Source: DASQHW01 sp038238245 (GTDB lineage: Bacteria > Actinomycetota > Acidimicrobiia > IMCC26256 > PALSA-610). Taken from it: DNA of 64,000 nucleotides. Below, in pieces: positions 31,205 to 39,756 of the stretch. The notes beneath the pieces were generated by a model. The model saw only the letters and a program-made list of their open reading frames with translations. It searched no databases and was not told the DNA's origin. Location of the stretch: the NCBI GenBank assembly GCA_038238245.1, contig JBBRXX010000010.1, positions 62,001-126,000 of the forward strand. Reading direction: 5' to 3'. Position numbers and translations under genes: made by a program. How positions within the stretch are numbered: the stretch's first letter is position 1; every line of letters begins with the position of its first letter.

Positions 31205-31648
31205 TCAGGAAGGCTTCGGGGCCATGACGAGCACCGTGCCCTGCGCGGCGCAAACGAGCCGGCCGACGTTCTCGACGTCGATGCGGACGACAGCGGTGCG
31301 TTTCGTGAGTGACACGATCTGCGCGCGTGCGTCGAGCACTCCCTGGGTCACGGGCGCGAGCAGGTTCAACTTGAACTCGGTAGTCGCGGCCCACGCGCCG
31401 CGGGGGATCACCGGGTAGCACACCGTCCCCAGCACGTGATCGCACAGCGCCGAGAGGACGCCACCGTGGAGATTGCCGAATGGCGTCTTCAGCTCGTCGC
31501 GCACCGCGATGCGCGCGTGCAGAAACCCGGGCCCGACCTCGACGTGCTCGATGCCGAGGAACCCGCCGAGACCCGAGGCCAGGTCCGCGGAGCCTTCGAG
31601 CGCGCGCGCCGCCTTCTCGCTGTAGAGGGGGAACTCCACCTCGGTCAT
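31205..31648 (-). CDS. PaaI-type hotdog thioesterase
   Basis: A 147-residue hotdog-fold protein of the PaaI/acyl-CoA thioesterase group. The central helix motif is FGNLHGGVLSALCDHVLG (the HGG signature), followed by ATTEFKLNLLAPVTQGVLDA. Such enzymes hydrolyse aromatic or aliphatic acyl-CoA esters in the cytoplasm as tetramers. The ATG at 31648 is used. The 3' end lies 4 bp from the convergent kinase gene, and the dehydrogenase gene upstream ends 7 bp away, so it is probably co-transcribed with it. Confidence 0.85.
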   Translation of the reverse strand: MTEVEFPLYSEKAARALEGSADLASGLGGFLGIEHVEVGPGFLHARIAVRDELKTPFGNLHGGVLSALCDHVLGTVCYPVIPRGAWAATTEFKLNLLAPVTQGVLDARAQIVSLTKRTAVVRIDVENVGRLVCAAQGTVLVMAPKPS

Positions 31649-31654
31649 CGGTGC

Positions 31655-32767
31655 TCAGCTTGTCATCTGGGGCAGGACGACGCCGTGAACAGGCGGCGTC
31701 TCGCCCTCTCCGGCCATGTCACGGAGGAGCTCGCCGACGCCGTCGAGACCGACCGTGCGACGCGGCAACGCGGCGAACGGGAACCGGCCCGACGCCAGGA
31801 GGTCGAGTGCCCGTTCGTATGCCACCGCGTCGACCCCGAGCGCGCCGAGCACGCGCAGTTCCTTGTAGACGATCAGGTCCGGCTCGAACCCGGGCGTCTC
31901 GACGCTGCCGCGCGTTCCCGCCACGACGATCGTTCCCCCGCGACGCGCGAGTCGTATCGCCTGCCCGAGCGCGGCCGGCGCCTTCGCAGTGACGTCCACG
32001 ACGACGTCGGCGAGGCTGCCCGTCGCATCGCGCAATGCCGCGACCGGATCGGTCGTCTCGACGTCGACCGCGAGGTCGGCACCGAACTGCGCGCCGATCG
32101 CGAGGCGACGTGCATCACGCGCGCCGCGACCCGTGACCATCACGAACGACGCGCCCGCGACCTTCGCGGCCGCGCAGGCCGACAGACCGCGCACACCGGG
32201 GCCCAGCACGGCGACCACGTCGCCGGCGCGGGTTTCCGGCACCGTGACCGCCCACCGGATACCGGCGCCGAGCGGGTTGAACAGCGTCGCGGTCACCGGG
32301 TCGAGTGACGCAGGGACGCGGCACAACATCGAATCCGGTGCGAGGTACTGGTACTGCGCGTAGCCACCCCAGAGCCCGGGCCGACGATCGACGGGGATCA
32401 TGCCGTACATGTCGCCGAGCCCGTGGCGCGTGCAGCGCCGGTAGAGCCCGGCACGACACGCGTCGCACTCCCGGCACGACAAGAACACCTCGACCGCGAC
32501 GCGATCGCCGGCGTCGATGCCCCAACGCGCCGCGGCCCGGTCGCCCACGCGCTCGACCACCCCGACCGACTCGTGCCCGGGAACGAACGCGAATCCCGGG
32601 AACAGCTCACCGGTGAACTGCTCATGGTCAGTGCCGCACAGTCCGCACGCCTCGACGCGCAACAGCGCGTCGTCGTCGCCGACCGACGGAAGCGCAAGCT
32701 CGCGTGCCGTCAGCCGGCGAGGCGCTTCGAGCACCAGCGCACGCGCCCGGCCGGTCACGAGCTGCAT
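31655..32767 (-). CDS. Zinc-dependent medium-chain alcohol dehydrogenase
   Basis: A 370-residue MDR-superfamily enzyme. The catalytic zinc site is in VEACGLCGTDHEQFTGELFP and FVPGHESVGVVERVG. The structural zinc cysteines are in SCRECDACRAGLYRRCTRHG. The cofactor-binding fold carries VVAVLGPGVRGLSACAAAKV, followed by TGRGARDARRLAIGAQFGAD. Such enzymes oxidise alcohols or polyols with NAD(P)+. The start is ATG 32767, 60 bp from the divergent metal transporter operon. It may form a two-gene unit with the downstream thioesterase; the substrate is unknown. Confidence 0.88.
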   Translation of the reverse strand: MQLVTGRARALVLEAPRRLTARELALPSVGDDDALLRVEACGLCGTDHEQFTGELFPGFAFVPGHESVGVVERVGDRAAARWGIDAGDRVAVEVFLSCRECDACRAGLYRRCTRHGLGDMYGMIPVDRRPGLWGGYAQYQYLAPDSMLCRVPASLDPVTATLFNPLGAGIRWAVTVPETRAGDVVAVLGPGVRGLSACAAAKVAGASFVMVTGRGARDARRLAIGAQFGADLAVDVETTDPVAALRDATGSLADVVVDVTAKAPAALGQAIRLARRGGTIVVAGTRGSVETPGFEPDLIVYKELRVLGALGVDAVAYERALDLLASGRFPFAALPRRTVGLDGVGELLRDMAGEGETPPVHGVVLPQMTS

Positions 32768-32791
32768 CGTTGCACGTCAGCGCCCTCTGAC

Positions 32792-32820
32792 TTGACCTGG
32801 GAATGAGAATCGTTTTCAAT
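32792..32820 (+). promoter_or_regulatory. Promoter with Zur/Fur-type operator for the metal ABC transporter
   Basis: TTGACC (32792-32797) and TTCAAT (32815-32820) form a -35/-10 pair with a 17-bp spacer. The near-palindrome TGAGAATCGTTTTCA (32804-32818) covers the spacer and -10 and closely matches Zur boxes (TGAAAATNATTTTCA). The predicted transcription start coincides with the GTG at 32828, so the transcript is probably leaderless and repressed by Zur or another Fur-family regulator when metal is plentiful. Confidence 0.78.
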
Positions 32821-32827
32821 ACGGACG

Positions 32828-33736
32828 GTGCGTCGCCCCGGCCTCTTGCGGATCATCACCGCCTTTGTGACGTTGACGCTCGCCGCGTGCGGGAGCTCGA
32901 AACCGTCGGCGAGCAAGACTCCGGGAACCACGACGGTCCGCGTCGTCGCGGCCGAGAACTTCTGGGGCAACGTCGCGGCGCAGTTGGGCGGCAACCACGT
33001 CCGGGTGACCTCGATCATGCGCGACCCCGAAGCCGATCCACATCTCTACGAATCGAACGCCGCGGACGCGGCGGCGCTCGCCGACGCAGACCTCGTGATC
33101 CTCAACGGCCTCGGCTACGACGACGCCATCGACAAGCTGCTGTCGGGCACGTCGAAATCGGGACGCGCCGTGCTTACGGTCGCCGACGTGCTCCACACGA
33201 GCGGTGCCGACGCGAATCCTCACCTGTGGTACGACGTGCCGCGCATCCCCGAGGTCGCGCACGCGATCGTCGAACGGCTCGCGACCCTCGACCCGGCCGA
33301 CCGGGGCGCGTTCGACACCAACCTCGCCACCTTCGACACCGCGCTGAGGCCGCTGCGCGCGGCGATCGACGACATCAAGGCGAAGTATCCGCACGCGCCG
33401 GTCGCGTACACCGAACGTGTGCCGGAATACCTGCTCGCGGCCGCGGGCCTCGACGTGAAGACACCCCCCGGATTCGCCGCTGCGATCGAAGAGGGAAACG
33501 AACCCAGCGCACGCGACACCCAGGCAATGAACGACCTGGTGTCCGGACACGGGATCAAGGTGCTGTTGTACAACGCCCAGGCAACGAGCCGGGTCACCGA
33601 GAACGTGCGCGATCTGGCGCGTCGCAACGGCGTTCCGGTCGTCGCGGTCACCGAGACCCTCCCCGAGGGCGAGTCCGACTATCAGAGCTGGCAGCTGCAC
33701 CAGGTGCAGGCGCTCCTCGCCGCCTTGGCAGGCTGA
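32828..33736 (+). CDS. Metal (Zn/Mn) ABC transporter substrate-binding lipoprotein
   Basis: A 302-residue cluster A-I metal-binding protein. The lipoprotein signal ends at LTLAAC. Metal-ligand histidines are expected in ADPHLYESNA (about residue 72) and NPHLWYDVP (about 131). The third ligand position reads AYTERVPEYLLAAAGL: a Glu where ZnuA has His, as in Mn-type proteins such as PsaA. No His-rich loop is present. So the operator looks Zur-like but the ligand set leans toward Mn, and the metal is uncertain. The gene lies 3 bp before the ATPase gene in a three-gene operon. Confidence 0.87.
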   Translation: MRRPGLLRIITAFVTLTLAACGSSKPSASKTPGTTTVRVVAAENFWGNVAAQLGGNHVRVTSIMRDPEADPHLYESNAADAAALADADLVILNGLGYDDAIDKLLSGTSKSGRAVLTVADVLHTSGADANPHLWYDVPRIPEVAHAIVERLATLDPADRGAFDTNLATFDTALRPLRAAIDDIKAKYPHAPVAYTERVPEYLLAAAGLDVKTPPGFAAAIEEGNEPSARDTQAMNDLVSGHGIKVLLYNAQATSRVTENVRDLARRNGVPVVAVTETLPEGESDYQSWQLHQVQALLAALAG

Positions 33737-33739
33737 GCG

Positions 33740-34552
33740 ATGCCGGTCGTCGGACTGCGCAACACCACCGTCCGATACGGCGCGCGGACGGTGTTCCAGG
33801 ACCTCGATCTCGACGTGTCCCCCGGCGAGTTCCTTGCGATACTCGGCCCGAACGGCTCGGGAAAGACGACGCTGCTGAGAGTCTTGCTCGGTCTGATCCG
33901 CCCGTCGGCGGGCGTCGTGGAAGTGATCGGCGAGCCGCCCGGCCGGCGCAACCGCGAGATCGGGTACATCCCCCAGCAGCACGCGTTCGACCGCGCTCTG
34001 CCGATCCGGGGCCGTGACCTCGTGCAGTTCGGGATCGACGGGCACCGGCGCGGCCTTCCGCTGCCCAGCCGCCGCACGCGAACGCGCGTCGACGACGCGA
34101 TCGAAGCCGTCGGCGCCCGCGCGTACGCGGATGCGCCGATCGGCACATTGTCGGGCGGTGAGCAGCAACGTTTGCGCGTCGCGCAGGCGCTCGTCACCGC
34201 TCCGCAATTGCTGCTCTGCGACGAGCCCCTGCTGTCGCTCGACCTGGCACAACAGAGTGTCGTAAGCGGGCTGATCAACGCGCGGCGCGACGAGGCGCAG
34301 ACCGCGGTGTTGTTCGTCACCCACGACATCAATCCGATCCTGCCGTACGTCGACCGCGTGCTGTACCTCGTCGACGGGCGCTGGGCGATCGGTGCTCCCG
34401 ACGACGTGCTGACCGGCCCGCGCCTCAGCGACCTCTACGGCGCTGAGATCGACGTGCTGAATGTACGTGGCCGCATCGTCGTGATCGGCGCGGACGAGCT
34501 CGACGCCACCGAACCGCACGGACACCACCTGCACGAGCACCACTCGCCATGA
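33740..34552 (+). CDS. Metal ABC transporter ATP-binding protein
   Basis: A 270-residue ABC ATPase. Walker A is LGPNGSGKTTLLRVL, the Q-loop region is GYIPQQHAFDRALP, the signature is LSGGEQQRLRVAQALV, and Walker B is LLLCDEPLLSLD. The H-loop histidine is in VLFVTHDINPI. It ends in a His-rich tail (EPHGHHLHEHHSP), which may bind metal. It powers import through the permease encoded by the next gene, whose start overlaps its stop by 4 bp (ATGA). Confidence 0.92.
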   Translation: MPVVGLRNTTVRYGARTVFQDLDLDVSPGEFLAILGPNGSGKTTLLRVLLGLIRPSAGVVEVIGEPPGRRNREIGYIPQQHAFDRALPIRGRDLVQFGIDGHRRGLPLPSRRTRTRVDDAIEAVGARAYADAPIGTLSGGEQQRLRVAQALVTAPQLLLCDEPLLSLDLAQQSVVSGLINARRDEAQTAVLFVTHDINPILPYVDRVLYLVDGRWAIGAPDDVLTGPRLSDLYGAEIDVLNVRGRIVVIGADELDATEPHGHHLHEHHSP

Positions 34553-35430
34553 CGGGCCTGGACTTCTACCTCTCCGAGCCGTTCGCGCAGCATGCGTTGC
34601 TCGCCGGCGCGCTCGTCGCGATCACGTGCGGCCTCATCGGTCCGTTCGTCGTGACCCGCCGTATGGCATTCGCGGTGCACGGCACCAGTGAGCTCGCATT
34701 CACGGGCGCGGCCGCGGGCCTGGTGATCGCCGACAATGCCATCGCGGGCGCATTGGTCGGCGCGCTCGTCGTTGCCGGAGTGATCGGCGTGCTCGGCGTG
34801 CGCGAGCAGGAACGAGACGCGACAATCGGGGTGATCCTGGCGTTCGGTCTCGGCATGGGCGTGCTCTTGTTGAGCCACTACCGAGGCTTTGCGACCGCGG
34901 CGACGAACATCCTCTTCGGCAACATCTTCGGCGTGAGCAATGATCAGCTGCTCGGCTTGATCGTCATCGGCCTCGTCGTGATCGCAGTCATCGTGCCGAT
35001 GTACCGGCCATTGCTCTTCGCGTCGGTCGATCCTGAGGTCGCGGCGGCGCGTGGCGTAAGGGTGCGGTTGCTCGGCACACTCTTCTTGCTGGTACTTGCG
35101 TTCACGGTGACCGAGGCCGCCCAGGTCGTCGGCACGCTGCTCGTCCTCAGCCTCGCGATCACGCCGGCGGCCGCCGCGCAGCGCTTGTCCGCCAATCCGC
35201 TCGCGGTCACGGCAATGTCGGTCGCGTTCGCGTTCGTCGCGGCGGTCGGTGGAGTCCTGGCCAGCCTCGCGAGCTCCACGGTGAAGCCGAGCGTGTTCGT
35301 CACGAGCTTCAGCTTCGCGATCTATCTCGTCGCGCGAATCGTGCCGCCGATCAGGGCTGCATCTTCGTTCCGTCCAGCATCTCGCGGGTGGCATCGGCGT
35401 GCCCCGCGTGATGGGCGGTCTCCTCGATGA
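34549..35430 (+). CDS. Metal ABC transporter permease (ZnuB/MntB-like)
   Basis: A 293-residue ABC-3 family permease with about eight transmembrane helices. The family opening is FAQHALLAGALVAITCGLIG, followed by FVVTRRMAFAVHGTSELAFT. The region VTEAAQVVGTLLVLSLAITP contacts the ATPase in this family. The last 25 residues are basic and unlike a normal permease end, and they overlap the convergent DUF664 gene by 80 bp. This suggests a stop shifted by a small indel or a naturally long tail. It completes the metal importer. Confidence 0.9.
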   Translation: MTGLDFYLSEPFAQHALLAGALVAITCGLIGPFVVTRRMAFAVHGTSELAFTGAAAGLVIADNAIAGALVGALVVAGVIGVLGVREQERDATIGVILAFGLGMGVLLLSHYRGFATAATNILFGNIFGVSNDQLLGLIVIGLVVIAVIVPMYRPLLFASVDPEVAAARGVRVRLLGTLFLLVLAFTVTEAAQVVGTLLVLSLAITPAAAAQRLSANPLAVTAMSVAFAFVAAVGGVLASLASSTVKPSVFVTSFSFAIYLVARIVPPIRAASSFRPASRGWHRRAPRDGRSPR

Positions 35431-35878
35431 GGTGAAGTACCACCCACCGCAGGTCGAGTGGTTCCCCCACGCCCAACAAGACGTGCGCCGGTGGGAACCC
35501 ACCCTCTTGACCGATGCAAGCCACTCCCAGGCTGGGGGCCGCGCGGACAAGTGCGTCGGTGTCTGTCGCTTGGCTCCAATAGGCGTCAACCACATCGGCA
35601 AGAGAGATGTCCGGGGGCAGTTGGAACTCCTCGTGCCGCGGTGGGAACGGGTGCCCGAGGTAGCGGCCCTGGATCCAGCGCCACTCGACGTGAACCAGAT
35701 GATTGATGATCCCGATGATCGGAAGCAGGCGATCGTCCGGGGTCCAGCGGGCTTGATCGTCGGTGAGCGAGTCGGCAGTTGCAACGACCAGCTCCCGCTG
35801 GCGATGCAAGTACCGAAGCAGCAGCTCGCGCTCGTCGAACGTCGGGACGATCATCTGCGGTGACGCGAACTGGCTCAT
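35351..35878 (-). CDS. DinB-fold DUF664 protein
   Basis: A 175-residue four-helix-bundle protein of the DinB/DUF664 superfamily, putative metal-dependent and thiol-linked enzymes. Helix 1 contains LLLRYLHRQRELVVATADSL. A likely metal-binding His is in IGIINHLVHVEWRWIQGRYL and another pair is in VLHLIEETAHHAGHADATRE. The ATG at 35878 gives the normal N-terminus. In mycothiol-producing Actinobacteria this fold includes mycothiol transferases. It overlaps the permease gene end-to-end by 80 bp. Confidence 0.82.
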   Translation of the reverse strand: MSQFASPQMIVPTFDERELLLRYLHRQRELVVATADSLTDDQARWTPDDRLLPIIGIINHLVHVEWRWIQGRYLGHPFPPRHEEFQLPPDISLADVVDAYWSQATDTDALVRAAPSLGVACIGQEGGFPPAHVLLGVGEPLDLRWVVLHLIEETAHHAGHADATREMLDGTKMQP

Positions 35879-35960
35879 CGAGGGATGCTGGCACACCGCC
35901 GCGCGAGCGCGAACGCTCGTACGCAACCCACGGCCGGTGACGTTCGGTCGTCCGAGAGGG

Positions 35961-37184
35961 CTACGCGGCGGACGACGATGCGCCGACCCGCCGCAGCGCC
36001 TCGTTCGCGTTTTCCGGCAGCTTCTCCAGCGGCCGCGTCAGCTCGCTGACCGTGGGCCCGACCTTCTCGGCGAACGGCGCCAGCGCGTCGAGATCGAACT
36101 CGTACAGGCGCGCGCAGTTCTCGCCGAGAATCTTGCGCATCTCGGGCTCGGTCCAGTCGCAGAACACCTGGCGCAGGTGCTCGCGCGTGAAGGGGTGCGT
36201 GCCCTCGTCGTGCGGGAAGTCCGAGCCCCACATGAACTTGTCGATGCCGACCGTCTCCTTGGCGGCGCGGGCGTCGGCCGGGCCGGGAAAGCTCACGCCC
36301 AACCACACATTCTGCTGGAAGTACTCGGTCGCCGACTTCGGCAAGATGTGCTCGGGCTTGAACCGCAGCTCACCGATCGCGCCGGCGTTGCGGACGGCGG
36401 CGAGCGAGTGATCGAGCTGGGCGAGGAACCCCGGGATCCACGCGCATCCCTGCTCGGTGATCACGAACTTGAGCTTCGGGAACCGCTGGAACACGCCCGA
36501 CAGCAACATGAAGATCAGCGGCCGGCGGGAGTAGTGGCCGAGCTCGGCGATCTGAATGAGCGCGGAGCTCGGTTGGCGCAAGTACTCGGGGCCGCCGACG
36601 CCACCGTGGCAGTTCACCGGCACGCCGAGGTCTTCGCACACCGCCCACAAACGGTCGTAGTCGGGGTGGTTGTACGGCTTCAGCCATGTCGCGTCCGGCG
36701 GCACCGCGGGCAGCAACACCCCGCCGCGAAGGTTGTGCTCCTTGATCCACTGCACGTCTTCGATCGCGTCGTCGATGTCGTTCACGAAGATCTGGCCGAT
36801 CCCTGCGCGCCGCTCCGGAAAGCGGTTGCAGAAATCTTCGAGCCAGCGGTTGTGAGCGCGGATGCCGGCGAGACGGTGCTCGTAGTCCTCGGGCTTGGGC
36901 GGCGGCGCGAACAACACGAACGTCGGGAAGAACGGCGGCACGGTGTTCGGGAAGATCACCTCGCCGACCACGCCGTCAGCGTCCTGCTGACTGTTGCGCA
37001 TCTCGTCGTCCCAGTTCCGGTACCGCCGCTGGTCGCCGAGATCCTTGAACGGGTTCTTGTACTTCTCGCGCCACGCGTCGAAGTCGTCGAGGTACTTCTT
37101 GTCGAGGAACTCGCGATACTGCGCGTGGCTCCCGCCGGCGTGCGTGTCGGACGAGATGATCGTGTAGTGCTGGCTCGACGGCAC
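35961..37184 (-). CDS. Amidohydrolase-family metal-dependent hydrolase (TIM barrel)
   Basis: A 407-residue Amidohydrolase_2-type protein. The N-terminal metal motif is ISSDTHAGGSHAQYREF. Barrel residues include PVNCHGGVGGPEYL (His), then FPKLKFVITEQGCAWIP, and the final GSDFPHDEGTHPFTREHL with the conserved Asp and His. This subgroup includes decarboxylases of the ACMSD/gamma-resorcylate type and hydrolases of aromatic acids. GTG 37184 follows GGAGGTCGCTC. It diverges from a TetR gene with an operator between them, and neighbours an acyl-CoA ligase, so a degradation pathway is plausible. Confidence 0.88.
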   Translation of the reverse strand: MPSSQHYTIISSDTHAGGSHAQYREFLDKKYLDDFDAWREKYKNPFKDLGDQRRYRNWDDEMRNSQQDADGVVGEVIFPNTVPPFFPTFVLFAPPPKPEDYEHRLAGIRAHNRWLEDFCNRFPERRAGIGQIFVNDIDDAIEDVQWIKEHNLRGGVLLPAVPPDATWLKPYNHPDYDRLWAVCEDLGVPVNCHGGVGGPEYLRQPSSALIQIAELGHYSRRPLIFMLLSGVFQRFPKLKFVITEQGCAWIPGFLAQLDHSLAAVRNAGAIGELRFKPEHILPKSATEYFQQNVWLGVSFPGPADARAAKETVGIDKFMWGSDFPHDEGTHPFTREHLRQVFCDWTEPEMRKILGENCARLYEFDLDALAPFAEKVGPTVSELTRPLEKLPENANEALRRVGASSSAA

Positions 37185-37216
37185 GAGCGACCTCCGGGGC
37201 GGTGCGCAGGAAAAAC

Positions 37217-37231
37217 TAGAAGCTCGTTCTA
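37217..37231. promoter_or_regulatory. TetR operator candidate between amidohydrolase and tetR
   Basis: TAGAA-N5-TTCTA is a perfect inverted repeat 14 bp in front of the tetR start and 33 bp in front of the divergent amidohydrolase start. It overlaps the TTCTATGAT stretch that could be a -10 element. One bound dimer could repress both genes. Confidence 0.65.
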
Positions 37232-37244
37232 TGATACCCGCCTC

Positions 37245-37826
37245 GTGCCGAAGCATGCCACCACCGAAGCCCAGCGGGCCCGCCGCCAGCGCGTCGTCGA
37301 CGGCGGGCTCACCCTGCTTCGGGCGCGGGACTACGACAAGATCCAGGTGAAGGACGTCGCCGAGGAAGCGAACGTCGCGCTCGGCACGGTCTACAACTAC
37401 TTCTCGTCGAAGGACCATCTGTTCGCCGAGGTCCTCATCGCGTGGGCGGCGACACTCGGCCCCAGCATCTCCCGAAATCCGTTGCGCGGGACCAATGACG
37501 TCGAGCGGCTCACGGAGGTGTTCCACCGTTCGGTGCGCGCGTTCCAGCGCCAGCCGCACCTCGCGCGTCTCGTTGCGACGCTCGAGACGTCATCGGATCC
37601 GTTCGCGACCGAGATCCTCGCCCGGCTCGGCGAGACGACGACGAAGGTGTACGTCGAGGCGATCCACGACGTGGACGACAGCACCGCGCGGGCGATCGTC
37701 CGCGTCGTCGATGCCGTCCTCGCGTCCGGTCTGCGGTCGTGGGTCGCGGGTCACATGCCGATCACCGAGCTGTTCGACCGTCTCAGCGAATCGATCGCGC
37801 TCCTGCTCCCGCCCAGGCGTGTGTGA
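37245..37826 (+). CDS. TetR-family transcriptional regulator
   Basis: A 193-residue TetR protein. The helix-turn-helix spans ARRQRVVDGGLTLLRARDYD, then QVKDVAEEANVALGTVYNYF and SSKDHLFAEVLIAWA. The rest is a helical ligand-binding domain ending with ITELFDRLSESIALLLPP. GTG 37245 is used; the reading frame can be extended upstream only through antisense sequence. It diverges from the amidohydrolase gene, with a shared palindrome, and is followed by the convergent ligase gene. Aromatic or acyl-CoA ligands would fit the neighbours. Confidence 0.9.
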   Translation: MPKHATTEAQRARRQRVVDGGLTLLRARDYDKIQVKDVAEEANVALGTVYNYFSSKDHLFAEVLIAWAATLGPSISRNPLRGTNDVERLTEVFHRSVRAFQRQPHLARLVATLETSSDPFATEILARLGETTTKVYVEAIHDVDDSTARAIVRVVDAVLASGLRSWVAGHMPITELFDRLSESIALLLPPRRV

Positions 37827-37856
37827 GGTGCGAAACTGCACCCCACACACGCTCGC

Positions 37857-39572
37857 TCATTCCTCGACGAAGCCGGTCGATGCTTGCGGCTTGCCGAGCA
37901 GATGCTTGAGCACCTTGCCGGTTGCGTTGTGCGGCAGGGTGGTGACGAACTCGACGTGCGTCGGCACCTTGTAGGCGGCGAGTGATCGTGCGGCGAAGTC
38001 GCGTACGTCGTCTGCGGTGAGCGCGCCGGTCTCGCGCGCGACGACGTACGCCTTCACCTCTTGGCCGAGCGTCGGATGGTCGGCGCCGACGACCGCGACC
38101 TCGGTGATGTCCGGGTGCTCGATGAGCCGGATCTCGATCTCGGCCGGGTAGATGTTCTCACCGCCCCGGATGATGAGGTCCTGGCGCCGGCCCTCGAGAT
38201 AGACGAACTCGTCGACGATGTGGCCGTAGTCGCCGGTGCGATACCAGCGTTCGTCGTCGAGCACGGCGCGCGTCGCTTCCGGGTTGTCCCAGTAGCCGAG
38301 GAACAGCGCCGCCATGCGGACGCAGATCTCGCCGACCTCGCCCTCGGGCAGCGCTGCGCCGGTCGCGGGGTCGCGCACCTCGAGCTCGATGGTCGGCGAG
38401 ACGTTGCCGATGCTGTCGGGGTGCGCGTACGTCGAATCCGAACGCAACGAGGTGCCGGCGCCGTTCGACTCCGTCATCCCCCAACCGGTGCCGAGGCCGG
38501 GCCGCACTTGCGGCAACTTCTTCTCGAGCGCCCGCAACAGCTCGGGTGCCCATACCGACGAGCCACCGCCAACAGTTTTCAACGACGAGAGGTCGTAGCG
38601 ATCGAGGTCGGGCCACTCCAGCAGCCGCCACAGTTGGGTCGGCACGAGCGACCACATCGTGGCGCGGTGCTGTTGCGTGAGATCCAGGTGCACGTCCTCG
38701 CGCCACTTGCCGGTGGGCGGATACACGATCGTCATTCCGCCCGCGAGCGCCATCACCAGCTGGCAGTTCAGGCCGGAGACGTGGAAGTAGGGCGACGCCG
38801 AGATCGTGCACGGCGTCGACGACGGCAGCGACGCCTCCTTGCCAGCGAACATCGCGCGCCCGATCGACTCGGCGCCGCGGAGCATCGCCGACCAGACGAA
38901 ATGGATGTTGCTGCGATGTGAGAGCAACGCGCCCTTGGGCCGGCCGGTCGTGCCGCTCGTGAACAGGATGAGGAACGGGTCGTCTTCGGCGATCGGCTGG
39001 TCCGGCATCACCGCGTCGGCGCCGGCGGCCTCGAGCTCGGAGAACTCGTCCTCGAACACCACCACCGGCAGGTCCGGCGGGAGCGACACCGGCTCGTCGG
39101 CGAGGCGCTCGATACGGCGACGATCACCCAGCAGCACGGTCGGCGTCGTGAGGTCGAGGGCGTACGCCATCTCGCTCCCGGTCCACCAGCCGTTCATCGC
39201 GACGGTGATCCCGCCCAGCGCAGTCGTCGCCCAGAACGTGATCGCGTATTCGACGCAGTTGGCCGCCGCGATCGCGACGCGGTCGCCCTTCCCGACGCCG
39301 TACTTCTCGGCGAGCGTGCGAGCGACGGCCGCGACCGGACCGAGCATGGATTCGTACGTCAGGGAGCGGTCAGGAAAGACCACGTACGGCCGGTCGCCGA
39401 AGCGCTCGGCGGCGCCGAGGAGCATGGCGCGCAGATCGCGCGGCCGCTTCACGAAGACCTGCATCGGGACACCGAGGACGTCCTCGGTGGCGAGCTCGAA
39501 CGGTGCGCCGGGGCCGGTCAGGCCGTCACGCACCTCGGCGGGGAGCGTGCGATCGGGCCAGGTGAGTCTCAC
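37857..39572 (-). CDS. Acyl-CoA ligase (class I adenylate-forming enzyme)
   Basis: A 571-residue ANL-superfamily ligase. A3 motif: LILFTSGTTGRPKGALLSH. A5: GTGWGMTESNGAGTSL. A7/A8: RWYRTGDYGHIVDEFVYLEG and RRQDLIIRGGENIYPAEIEI. The C-terminal lysine is in LPHNATGKVLKHLLG. It activates a carboxylic acid to its CoA thioester. The N-terminal 30 residues (LPAEVRDGLTGPGAPFELAT) fit the FadD/DltE-like branch in Actinobacteria. Start GTG 39572 has no clear Shine-Dalgarno, and the G-rich inverted repeat lies directly upstream. It may supply the activated acid for the amidohydrolase pathway. Confidence 0.88.
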   Translation of the reverse strand: MRLTWPDRTLPAEVRDGLTGPGAPFELATEDVLGVPMQVFVKRPRDLRAMLLGAAERFGDRPYVVFPDRSLTYESMLGPVAAVARTLAEKYGVGKGDRVAIAAANCVEYAITFWATTALGGITVAMNGWWTGSEMAYALDLTTPTVLLGDRRRIERLADEPVSLPPDLPVVVFEDEFSELEAAGADAVMPDQPIAEDDPFLILFTSGTTGRPKGALLSHRSNIHFVWSAMLRGAESIGRAMFAGKEASLPSSTPCTISASPYFHVSGLNCQLVMALAGGMTIVYPPTGKWREDVHLDLTQQHRATMWSLVPTQLWRLLEWPDLDRYDLSSLKTVGGGSSVWAPELLRALEKKLPQVRPGLGTGWGMTESNGAGTSLRSDSTYAHPDSIGNVSPTIELEVRDPATGAALPEGEVGEICVRMAALFLGYWDNPEATRAVLDDERWYRTGDYGHIVDEFVYLEGRRQDLIIRGGENIYPAEIEIRLIEHPDITEVAVVGADHPTLGQEVKAYVVARETGALTADDVRDFAARSLAAYKVPTHVEFVTTLPHNATGKVLKHLLGKPQASTGFVEE

Positions 39573-39586
39573 GGGGCCGCATGGTA

Positions 39587-39754
39587 GGAGGCGTGGGGGG
39601 GGGTGGTGGGAAGAGCTTGAAAAAACCCCACCACAACTAACCCGGCGCGGTGGAGATGGGGGGGGGCGGGGGCGGGGGGGCCGGGGGCTCCGCCGGGGGC
39701 CGGTGGGTGGGGGGGGGTCTCCCACCCCACAACCCCCCCACCCCCCACGCCTCC
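39587..39754. repeat. G-rich low-complexity region bounded by a 14-bp inverted repeat
   Basis: GGAGGCGTGGGGGG (39587-39600) is repeated in inverse as CCCCCCACGCCTCC (39741-39754), with the T-rich loop of other repeats replaced by runs of G on the left and C on the right. Between them lie G-runs of up to ten (39656-39679), a C-run block, and a local hairpin GTGGTGGG/CCCCACCAC. It could be a large hairpin terminator for the gene ending at 39757, a G-quadruplex-forming sequence, or an assembly artefact. Confidence 0.6.
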
Positions 39755-39756
39755 AA

